A DNA stretch of 64,000 nucleotides from Polydactylus sextarius (lineage: Eukaryota; Chordata; Actinopteri; Polynemidae): assembly GCA_016801845.1 (NCBI GenBank), contig CM028913.1:23650065-23714064 (forward strand). The letters run 5' to 3'. The position numbers were made by a program, and so were the translations under genes. Below the pieces are notes generated by a model that worked only from the letters and a program-made list of their open reading frames with translations, did no database searches and was not told the origin of the DNA. This document shows positions 49,950 through 59,279 of this stretch, piece by piece. Each line of letters begins with the position of its first letter. The first letter of the stretch is position 1.

Positions 49950-50925
49950 CATTGAGGAATACTCTTTACTTAGCGTTAGCATTACGGCTACCAACCGCTT
50001 GGTAGCTGTAATGGGCAGCCTAAGTCACGGCCATCTACTTCCTGTCCATGGGTCTGATACTGGTAAAAATGATGGATGAGAGTCAATGGAGAGACAGAAA
50101 TTATTTCCTGGTCCAGTTTGAAATGTGTCCTGATTTTCACATGTGATGTTAGTGAATGTTAAAGATAATGTTTGACATGGAGAGAGTCTGTTTAGTGACA
50201 GGCAGCAAACGTTACTGTAGGTTTAGTGTGAGACCACGTAGCGACTACAACGCTGGTCTGGCTACATCTACGTCACTGTCAAACTCTGACGCTAACGTTA
50301 GCTTAACAGCAGCTACGCTAACCTAGTAAATATCTGACCTGGTCAGTTTTATCACCTGCTCCTCGTTCTCTCTTCAGCCGGGAAGAGACAGGGAAAGAAA
50401 CTGTGACTTGACGTCACCTACCAGACTGGTTGGTTTGTAGTCGAACCAGTTACGTGTTTTTAGAAGCAGATAAATCAACAATTACACCACAAACATAGTC
50501 TTGACTCACTGATAGTTGTCATTTAAATTAAAATAGACCATTTGTACGATTCAGCATATAAGTCAAAGTGAATCGCTGCACTGTCATTTTTTTCTATCTA
50601 AGGACCCAGTGGGTCGACCAGAAGGGACATGACTTTGGCTCCTTATGCGTAGAGGACAATTATCAGCGGTTTGAGAAACACTGTCTCTTCTGCTGTTTGT
50701 TAACTTGCTCAACGTTTGAGTCGCTGTGTTCTAGTGAGTCTCTGTGTCACCGTCACATCTCTGCACAGCTCTGACTGGTTTGGGGAGAAGACGTTTGACG
50801 CCACCCGTTGGTTTTAAACCTCCAGGTCTCTGGACCCCGAATATAAGACGACCCATCTTTTCCAGACTTTTTTCCTAGGGGAAAAAAATACCGTTTTATA
50901 TTTGGGTCAATACGGTATTTCTGAT
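49950..50925. mobile_element. Reverse-oriented relative of the TACTGTATTGAC element, interrupted by repeat F
   Basis: The right end (GGGTCAATACGGTA complement, 50905-50920) and adjoining block (ATATAAGACGACC, CAACGTTTGAGTC, AGAAACACTGTCTC) match 2648-2920 reversed. The hairpin ACGGCTACCAACCGCTTGGTAG near 49987 (given here as two halves, ACGGCTACCA and CTTGGTAG) matches its internal hairpin. Confidence 0.6.
50155..50640. repeat. Dispersed repeat F, copy 2
   Basis: Reverse complement of 9000-9335 in pals2, carrying the same blocks plus an extra AT-rich stretch (50450-50590). Confidence 0.7.
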
Positions 50926-50934
50926 TCTCATCAA

Positions 50935-51812
50935 CAAAACTGGGGGAACCGCTCTGCAGTCCTCCCTGAAGGTCTGGATCCAGCCGCCACACATCAGGAG
51001 TCCACTTGTTTGATGTTTGTAGACAACCAGTCTGTCCGTTGTTGTGTTTGGAATGTGTACGCTCTGTTGTGCTGCCAGGCGTAGGTCTTGGAACACGTCT
51101 TCTCTTTCTTTGACTGTGATAACACCAGACGAAGGTACTGCCTCCCACTTTTCTTTATCTCCAATCTTGATACGCAGGCACTTCTTTGCTGCTCTCCAAG
51201 TCCACGCTATCGTCCCGACCAGCCGTCTTAGCTTGCTGAAGCGCCCCTCATCCCATAGCTCCTGGACTGCTGCTACTGCAGGTGCTTTTCTGGATTTGGA
51301 CTCTGTGTTACTGGGCCATCATTGGATCTTGCGCCTTCTGTTGACTTTGGGTGAGTACTGCAACAAATGTTTTCTTCTGTGTTTCTGTGATATTGTCTCT
51401 TTCTTGTGCAGAAACGTCTTTGGCTGACTTCTTTGGCCAATCACTCTCAGGAAGTCGAGGGACCTTTGGACCCGACTGCCACTCGGATTCCTTAGTTAGG
51501 TCAACAGGACTGGCCCCTCTAGTGATGACATCTGCAATGTTTGCCGGCCCTGGAATCCATCACCAATCTTGGACGTCTTGGTGCAATCTTGGTGCTGCTC
51601 TGGATCTCACCAACTCAGTTCGCAAAAAAGGTCTGGTAGCCATAACTCTCACATTGTATTGCACCCAAGACAGTTTGACTGTCGACGAGATGGGACCACC
51701 TCTTGACTTCGATTCGGCATGGCGTCAGGGGTCTGGTGGTGCGGAGTTGGCCCAGGTCAGCATACTCTTCAAGGAGCTCTATGGCATCTTCTGAGTTTTC
51801 TGGACATCCCAT
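50935..51812 (-). mobile_element. BEL/Pao LTR retrotransposon pol fragment (RNase H end to pre-integrase), decayed
   Basis: On the minus strand, short frames read in order KRWSHLVDSQTVLGAIQCES and YGYQTFFANRVGEIQ (RNase H region), NIADVITRGASP and ESEWQSGPK (the connecting segment typical of BEL/Pao), then VVYKHQTSGLLMCGG and IQTFREDCRAVP. Frames shift repeatedly, and no LTRs, gag or complete integrase are seen. The fragment abuts a truncated SUN exon of unit 5 at 51812. Confidence 0.75.
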
Positions 51813-52622
51813 AGACAGAGAACCTCTGAGGGGCGCTGGTGATGTTGCCGGTCGGTGATGTCTCCTCCAAGAAGTGATCCACTGTCACATGGGTGATGAT
51901 GACCGGATGAGACAAGACGCCAGCAAAGACTGGAGGGTGTCAGGTAATTATGGGGTGTAAGTAAGTTGTGTAACTGGTCGCATCTTCACTGGGATCCCAA
52001 AACACCTCATGTAGGGATCCTCACTGATATAAGTGTCTGAATGAGACACTACCGTCGCTCCTAGAGACTCCAGAGCAAAGTCTGGCAGCCTGTCAGCCAC
52101 AGGAAAATAGATGTTCTCATCCTTCCTCAGCTGCTGCAACTTCATCTGGAGCCTGTGAATCTGTTGGTTGTGGTCGGTCTTGGGTCCAATGGGTCTAAAG
52201 GGTCTAAAGGGTCTAATGGGTCTAAAGGGTCTAAAGGGTCTAATGGGTCTAAAGGGTCTAAAGGGTCTAAACCAGGACAAGAAACCCCAGCATGTTTCGG
52301 ATGGACATGGTGGAGCCACTGTTGTGTGTTAAGTCACTACTGTCATTACTGTCACTGCTAGCACTACTAGACCCCCTAACCCTGCTAAACCTGCTATAGT
52401 TACTGTTCCTGGTGGTTTGTGTGTCCAGAGTCTCAGTGTACACAATCAGTGTGGGGCTCTATTGTCTGATGGTCCCAGCTGGTGGTCCAGGCTGATGGTC
52501 CCAGCTGGTGGTCTGGGTTGATGGTCCAGGCTGATGGTCCCAGCTGGTGGTCTGGGTTGATGGTCCAGGCTGATGGTCTCTGTATCTCGACACAGATGAC
52601 GATTCCATCATCTTTTGAAAAT
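51812..52622 (-). pseudogene. SUN-domain gene unit 5, truncated by the retroelement fragment
   Basis: Exon A (about 52440-52622, about three 39-bp repeats). Exon B (about 51960-52440) has nine RP triplets, but a 43-bp deletion removes most of the membrane segment and shifts its frame. The codon after FGIPVKM is CGA, not TGA. Exon C survives only in part (51812-51915); that piece lacks the 20-bp deletion, as in unit 6, and is more diverged than other copies. Confidence 0.75.
52184..52270. repeat. 9-bp minisatellite, unit 5 (Arg-Pro coding on minus strand)
   Basis: Nine periods of GGGTCTAA(A/T). The minus strand reads FRP/IRP. Other copies: unit 8 46246-46314, unit 7 47617-47685, unit 4 53592-53706, unit 3 55060-55132, unit 2 58772-58852, unit 1 60398-60490. 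Confidence 0.93.
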
Positions 52623-52724
52623 TCTACAAATAAATTAAGAGAAAAGGTTTAGAGTCCTGACGATGCTCAAAGAAGATAAAAACACGCATGTTACAATAAA
52701 TGAAATACGATTACTTACTTTTGT

Positions 52725-54105
52725 AGTCGTTCTTTATATGACAAATAATCTGCCCCTCATCAGGAGTGTAGTATCCTGAATCCAGGAGTCTGAGACTATG
52801 TCGGATTCATCTGGATTCCCCCAGTTACTCTCAACCTGCAGCCGGATGAAGCTGAAGACTGATTGTTTATGACCCTGAGGGACGAGAGGAGAGAGAGCAG
52901 CGTGTTAGTCGAAGGTGTCAGAAGGACGGATGTTAAAATGGTGAAGAAAATGAGGAATATAAACTGAGACATGTTGGTGTTTGAATACTTACATGTACAC
53001 TGAATGTCTGGATGGAGTCTCCTCCTTGATCATAAACAAACGACTCCAGTCAGGTCTCTTCTCCGTCCTGGTTCTCCATCCTGTAGACAGAGAACCTCTG
53101 AGGTCGGTGATGTCTCCTTTAAGATGTGACCCACTGTCACATTGGTGACGATGACCAGGTGAGACAAGTGGATGGTGGTCTGTCCTTTCTCACCTGGAAA
53201 AGCCAAGACTGACCTGGAACCAGCTGTGTGCGTCACTGAAGAGAAACAGAGGAAAAAAGTCAAGTTTAGATATTATGTTGTTTTCATAGAAATCAGAAGT
53301 ATAATATGATCAATTCACTGCAAAGATCAATCTGTGCTGGTTGTGATACATACCTGCAGAGTAACTGTCTGTGTTTAACTGGTCGCATCTTCACTGGGAT
53401 CCCAAAACACCTCATGTCGGGATCCTCACTGATATAAGTGTCTGAATGAGACACTACCGTCGCTCCTAGAGACTCCAGAGCAAAGTCTGGCAGCCTGTCA
53501 GCCACAGGAAAGTAGATGTTCTCATCCTTCCTCAGCTGCTGCAACTTCATCTGGAGCCTGCGAATCTGTTGGTTGTGGTCGGTCTTGGGTCCAATGGGTC
53601 TAATGGGTCTAAAGGGTCTAAAGGGTCTAGTGGGTCTAATGGGTCTAAAGGGTCTAATAGGTCTAAAGGGTCTAATGGGTCTAAAGGGTCTAGTGGGTCT
53701 AAAGGGAGGTAATGTAAGGTATGAAAGTTCAAAACAGAGAAAGAAAACCAGGACAAGAAACCCCAGCATGTTTCGGATGGACGTGGTGGAGCCACTGTTG
53801 TGTGTTAAGTCACTACGGTCATTACTGTCACTGCTAGCACTACTAGACCCCCTAACCCTGCTAAACCTGCTATAGTTACTGTTCCTGGTGGTTTGTGTGT
53901 CCAAAGTCTCAGTTTACACAATCAGTGTGGGGCTCTATTGTCTGATGGTCCCAGTTGGTGGTCTGGGTTGATGGTCCTGGCTGATGGTCCCAGCTGGTGG
54001 TCTGGGTTGATGGTCATGGCTGGTGGTCTGGGTTGATGGTCCAGGCTGATGGTCTCTGTATCTCGACACAGATGACGATTCCATCGCCTTTTGAAAATTC
54101 TACAA
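52725..54105 (-). pseudogene. SUN-domain gene unit 4; longest RP tract and longest open exon B
   Basis: Exon A (ATG near 54080) with two to three 39-bp repeats. Exon B (about 53355-53904) is open for 203 codons without a stop: Ser-rich region (SRVRGSSSASSDSNDRSDLT), membrane segment MLGFLVLVFFLCFELSYLTL, twelve RP triplets, coil, SUN start and FGIPVKMRPVKHRQLLCR up to the donor (CTGCAG then GTATGT). Exon C (about 52995-53240) carries the 20-bp deletion, so the SUN core is frame-shifted. This unit could at most encode a membrane-anchored RP-coil protein with a cut SUN domain. Confidence 0.75.
53592..53706. repeat. 9-bp minisatellite, unit 4 (twelve RP triplets)
   Basis: Twelve periods of GGGTCTA(A/G)(A/T), the longest such tract in the array. 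On the minus strand it gives FRP, TRP and IRP triplets between the membrane segment and the coil. Confidence 0.93.
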
Positions 54106-54189
54106 ATAAATTAAGAGAAAAGGTTTAGAGTCCTGACGATGCTCAAAGAAGATAAAAACACGCATGTTACAATAAATGAAATACGATTA

Positions 54190-55690
54190 CTTACTTTTGT
54201 AGTCGTTCTTTATATGACAACAATCTGCCCCCGTCAGGAGTGTAGTATCCTGAATCCAGGAGTCTGAGACTATGTCGGATTCATCTGGATTCCCCCAGTT
54301 ACTCTCAACCTGCAGCCGATGAAGCTGAAGACTGATTGTTTATGACCCTGAGGGACGAGAGGAGAGAGAGCAGCGTGTTAGTCAAAGGTGTCAGAAGGAC
54401 GGATGTTAAAATGGTGAAGAAAATGAGGAATATAAACTGAGACATGTTGGTGTTTGAATACTTACACGTACGCTGAATGTCTGGATGGAGTCTCCTCCTT
54501 GACCATAAACAAATGACTCCAGTCAGGTCTCTTCTCCGTCCTGGTTCTCCATCCTGTAGACAGAGAACCTCTGAGGTCGGTGATGTCTCCTTTAAGATGT
54601 GACCCACTGTCACATTGGTGACGATGACCAGGTGAGACAAGTGGATGGTGATCTGTCCTTTCTCACCTGGAAAAGCCCAGACTGACCTGGAACCAGCTGT
54701 AAAAGGCCACTGAAGAGAAACAGAGGAAAAAGTCAAGTTTAGATATTATGTTGTTTTCATAGAAATCAGAAGTATAATATGTTAAATGCAAAGATCAATC
54801 TGTGCTGGTTGTGATACATACCTGCAGAGTAACTGTCTGTGTTTAACTGGTCACATCTTCACTGGGATCCCAAAACACCTCATGTCGGGATCCTCACTGA
54901 TATAAGTGTCTGAATGAGACACTACCGTCGCTCCTAGAGACTCCAGAGCAAAGTCTGGCAGCCTGTCAGCCACAGGAAAGTAGATGTTCTCATCCTTCCT
55001 CAGCTGCTGCAACTTCATCTGGAGCCTGTGAATCTGTTGGTTGTGGTCGGTCTTGGGTCCAATGGGTCTAAAGGGTCTAAAGGGTCTAATGGGTCTAATG
55101 GGTCTAAAGGGTCTAGTGGGTCTAAAGGGAGGTAATGTAAGGTATGAAAGTTCAAAACAGAGAAAGAAAACCAGGACAAGAAACCCCAGCATGTTTCGGA
55201 TGGACGTGGTGGAGCCACTGTTGTGTGTTAAGTCACTACGGTCATTACTGTCACTGCTAGCACTACTAGACCCCCTAACCCTGCTAAACCTGCTATAGTT
55301 ACTGTTCCTGGTGGTTTGTGTGTCCAAAGTCTCAGTGTACACAATCAATGTGGGGCTCTATTGTCTGATGGTCCCAGCTGGTGGTCTGGGTTGATGGTCC
55401 AGGCTGATCGTCCCAGCTGGTGGTCTGGGTTGATGGTCCTGGCTGATGGTCCCAGCTGGTTTTCTGGATTGATGGTCCCAGCTGGTGGTCTGGGTTGATG
55501 GTCCAGGCTGGTGGTCTGGGTTGATGGTCCAGGCTGATGGTTTCAGCTGGTGGTCTGGGTTGCTGGTCCAGGCTGATGGTCCCGGCTGGTGGTCTGGGTT
55601 GATGGTCCCAGCTGGTGGTCTGGATTGATGGTCCAGACCGATGGTCTCTGTATCTCGACACAGATGATGATTCCATCGCCTTTTGAAAAT
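54190..55690 (-). pseudogene. SUN-domain gene unit 3, degenerate, first after spacer 1
   Basis: Exon A (ATG 55674-55676) with the longest 39-bp repeat block (about seven variant copies, 55370-55640). Exon B (about 54815-55348) has the membrane segment and seven RP triplets but a TGA after FGIPVKM. Exon C (about 54455-54712) has the 20-bp deletion. The last exon is fused to coil sequence as in other units, with one base missing near 54317. Upstream is the spacer with a TATAAATA motif. Confidence 0.76.
55370..55645. repeat. 39-bp minisatellite, unit 3 (about seven copies)
   Basis: Variant 39-bp periods, some with internal loss of about 12-24 bp. Other units carry about 1 to 5 copies (unit 1 at 60690-60890, unit 2 at 59095-59140). 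Confidence 0.9.
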
Positions 55691-55795
55691 TCTACAGATA
55701 AATTAAGAGAAAAGGTTTAGAGTCCTGACTCACGTCCTAACGTCAGGTGTGTATGAATCACCTGAAGACTGATTGTTTATGACCCTGAGGTTATA

Positions 55796-55803
55796 TATTT
55801 ATA
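55796..55803 (-). promoter_or_regulatory. Candidate TATA box upstream of SUN unit 3
   Basis: TATAAATA on the minus strand about 120 bases upstream of the unit 3 ATG exon, followed by a short copy of the SUN last-exon start (GGTCATAAACAATCAGTC) and a possible donor. The same arrangement is at 61064-61071 upstream of unit 1. Confidence 0.4.
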
Positions 55804-56911
55804 ACCTCTACGGATCTAGTCTTCAGCCGCTGAGCAGCGCATATGGATCAACAGACAGTCTCGTGAGTGAGGTGAACACTCGCAGGTTCGGGGTCTGAGC
55901 TCCAACGGTTACACCAACAGATCGGTACCACAGACGTGCTAAAAAAAAGGAAACCTACGTGTTTTCTTTTCATCGATCGATGCGCTTTTTGTTTTTCTTA
56001 CATGTTATAATGTGTGTATGTTAGGGCTGTTTTTTTTATTTTAATAAATGTTATTTTCATTCATTTCAAAATATAAAACCTGACTACAGATTCTGTTTCC
56101 AATAGTATGATGCTAATGTGGCTTGGGGTTTTTAAATCTAGGTGATTAATGTCTGGTATTCAACTGGTAAGACACTAGGGTGTTGAAATGAATCATCTAA
56201 TCGATGCATTGGGATGCAGACATGAACAAATAAATATCGATTTAGTGGCAGACCAAATTATAATTAGGGATGTCCAGGTTTGTCTTTAACGTCATCTTGG
56301 AGAAAGATAATTAATTACTTTGTAGTGTCAGTGTTGATGTCACACATCGATCAAGTTATATGAGAAACCCTATGATCATCTTGTGACTTTGTCACTTCAT
56401 TCGCTTCCTTCAATCTATTCATAGAAACCATTTATTGATACGCTTCTGGGTTTTAAAATGGCGCTTCAAGGGGTGGGACGGACTTACTGATTGTTTTCTC
56501 TGCGACTGTTTCATTGTGTTATTATTAATTAACTACACACTGCAGTGTGTGTGTGTGTGCAAGCCAGACTCACGCAGGGGCAAAATAGCGATCTGTGCGC
56601 TCTGGAAAAGTCCAGAACGGCAGTCCAGTCTACGGTTGTAGTCCCGGCTAATTTTTAAAATTTATATATTAGACTGACTGTTCCATAAAACACACTGGTC
56701 AGAAGTCAATATGGGACATCCTTAATTATAATGTAATGACATTTCATGTTGAATTTCCAACCAGTGTGTAGTAAAACTGGTGTTCTTATGTAAAACCTAT
56801 ATATTTCCAAATGCTGAACATTGACTAATGTTTTGACCATAATGTAATGTTTTGCACTTTCAGGAAGTGCCCTGTGCTGAGTGTTGTTGTTTTATGTTAT
56901 AAATTTTACTT

Positions 56912-57712
56912 AGCTGCATCCTAATATCCCAACTAGTCTACTACATAGGTAGGCAAAGATGAGTGTTTACGCCTAGTATGTCCCTTAGTATGTTTTCAGT
57001 AGCAGGCTTAAAGTTTCCCCGGATGGTTTACTACTTCGCTAGATTTTGCAGTATGCGAGCGATGTACACTACGCCATACACTACACTAACCCAGAAATCA
57101 CCGGGAGGTTGAAAACCGTAGAAGAAGAAACTTTGCCCGCTAAAAGTGACATCCGATACTTACTCGGATAAATTAATTACGTATAGTAAACAGTAATCGA
57201 CGCCCACGCCTATGTGCTTGTTAGTGAATGGGAAATGGAGACAGCGGCCAGGAGAGATTATTTTGATATTTTTACAATTTTATTCAAAATTTGTTTACTG
57301 ATAACAGGGAACAGCAAAAGGGTCAGACATCCTGTGATGTATAACTTCTTTTCCGACTGCTTCTATATAAACCTTGAAAGCCATTAAAATGCAAATGCAG
57401 ACTGTTCAGAAAATAAAAGACACATGTACTTCAGGAAAATAAAAAATGTCCATAGTCATTCACATCACCGATGTGAGTAAAAAGTCGCTGCTATGACTGA
57501 GACGCTTAACTAGCTAAACCCTCTGCTTCAAGACGCAAAAATCATGATGTTGATGGAAACATCCGGTCACAAAACAGGCAAGATGGCGCGTGCTGTAGTA
57601 CGTCCTCAATTGTGCTACTACTGGCTGGTTGATATGTGGTAGCTACTACTGTAACAGTCGAGTAGTAGGAACTCAGTAGTACGCAGTCCGCATAAAGGAT
57701 TCGGATGCAGCC
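56912..57712. mobile_element. Non-autonomous TIR transposon in spacer 1
   Basis: Ends GCTGCATCC(G/T)AATATCCC and, inverted, GGATTCGGATGCAGCC; about 800 bp; (CTACTAC)-rich subterminal blocks. No transposase frame. The copy at 62190-62998 is its duplicate. Confidence 0.7.
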
Positions 57713-58093
57713 TTTTAATATATTACAGTATTATGCAAAAATGTTTTGTTTTTTGAAGTTTGACCATATTTAGCTTTTGCAATAAATGCTGGTGTCGGGC
57801 TGAGTTTTGTTAAATAAAAGAGGGAGCTAATATCTGACTGCTTGTTTTTGTCAATAAAGCTGTGTGAAGTAATATAAAAAATAGATTCACACTCAGTATA
57901 AGACTCCAGCATAGATGCACATAAATATATATATGTTTGTATCTATGCTGGTGGGACCGCCTGTCCCTGGTCCCATGACACCTGCACCACCACATGAAAT
58001 GTAACATAAGAACAATTCAACCTAAATCATACAATTATGTATGTCTGTTCAAAAAGTATTATTAATATTATTCACATGATGATTATTAGTATG

Positions 58094-59192
58094 AATATTA
58101 CAGCTTATTTTAATGTTAAAATGGTGAAGAAAATGAGGAATATAAACTGAGACATGTTGGTGTTTGAATACTTACACGTACGCTGAATGTCTGGATGGAG
58201 TCTCCTCCTTGACCATAAACAAATGACTCCAGTCAGGTCTCTTCTCCGTCCTGGTTCTCCATCCTGTAGACAGAGAACCTCTGAGGTCGGTGATGTCTCC
58301 TTTAAGATGTGACCCACTGTCACATTGGTGGCGGCGACCAGGTGAGACAAGTGGATGGTGATCTGTCCTTTCTCACCTGGAAAAGCCCAGACTGACCTGG
58401 AACCAGCTGTAATGCGTCACTGAAGAGAAACAGAGGAAAAAAGTCAAGTTTAGATATTATGTTGTTTTCATAGAAATCAGAAGTATAATATGTTAAATGC
58501 AAAGATCAATCTGTGCTGGTTGTGATACATACCTGCAGAGTAACTGTCTGTGTTTAACTGGTCACATCTTCACTGGGATCCCAAAACACCTCATGTCGGG
58601 ATCCTCACTGATATAAGTGTCTGAATGAGACACTACCGTCGCTCCTAGAGACTCCAGAGCAAAGTCTGGCAGCCTGTCAGCCACAGGAAAGTAGATGTTC
58701 TCATCCTTCCTCAGCTGCTGCAACTTCATCTGGAGCCTGTGAATCTGTTGGTTGTGGTCGGTCTTGGGTCCAATGGGTCTAAAGGGTCTAAAGGGTCTCT
58801 AATGGGTCTAATGGGTCTAATGGGTCTAAAAAGGGTCTAGTGGGTCTAAAGAGAGGTAATGTAAGGTATGAAAGTTCAAAACAGAGAAAGAAAACCAGGA
58901 CAAGAAACCCCAGCATGTTTCGGATGGACGTGGTGGAGCCACTGTTGTGTGTTAAGTCACTACGGTCATTACTGTCACTGCTAGCACTACTAGACCCCCT
59001 AACCCTGCTAAACCTGCTATAGTTACTGTTCCTGGTGGTTTGTGTGTCCAAAGTCTCAGTGTACACAATCAATGTGGGGCTCTATTGTCTGATGGTGGTC
59101 CCAGCTGGTGGTCTGGGTTGATGGTCCAGGCTGATGGTCTCTGTATCTCTGTATTCTCGACACAGATGACGATTCCATCGCCTTTTGAAAAT
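58094..59192 (-). pseudogene. SUN-domain gene unit 2, last exon lost at duplication junction
   Basis: Exon A (ATG near 59180) with a single 39-bp repeat. Exon B (about 58535-59050) has the membrane segment, but its RP tract is frame-shifted (the ORF runs out as LDPLDPLE) and there is a TGA after FGIPVKM. Exon C (about 58170-58420) has the 20-bp deletion. Exon D is missing because sequence switches to spacer 1 at 58093. Confidence 0.76.
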
Positions 59193-59279
59193 TCTACAAA
59201 TAAATTAAGAGAAAAGGTTTAGAGTCCTGACGATGCTCAAAGAAGATAAAAACACGCATGTTACAATAAATGAAATACG

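Larger units (their letters stand above)
49504..51811. other. Transposon-rich gap inside the SUN array
   Basis: Nested repeats: a reverse-oriented relative of the 2648-3298 element, dispersed repeat F copy 2, and a BEL/Pao fragment. The stretch 49504-49950 holds nothing I recognise; it may contain the unit 6 promoter. Confidence 0.6.
55700..58093. repeat. Spacer 1 of the SUN array (duplicated 2.4-kb segment)
   Basis: Matches 60970-63394 almost throughout, with only small differences. It ends abruptly at 58093/58094, where SUN exon C sequence of unit 2 begins, while spacer 2 continues into unrelated DNA after 63394. It contains a TIR element (56912-57712). No convincing gene. Confidence 0.88.

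Noticed and set aside
52155..52361. + strand collagen-like GSKGSNGSKGSK frame
   Set aside because: It is the antisense of the Arg-Pro minisatellite. The minus-strand frame continues into recognisable coil and SUN sequence, this one does not.
53700..53760. Possibility that MLGFLVLVFF is the pyrimidine tract of an intron ending CCCTTTAG
   Set aside because: The phase of the following RP frame does not fit the available donor near exon A, and a membrane segment in this position is expected for SUN proteins. Not fully excluded.
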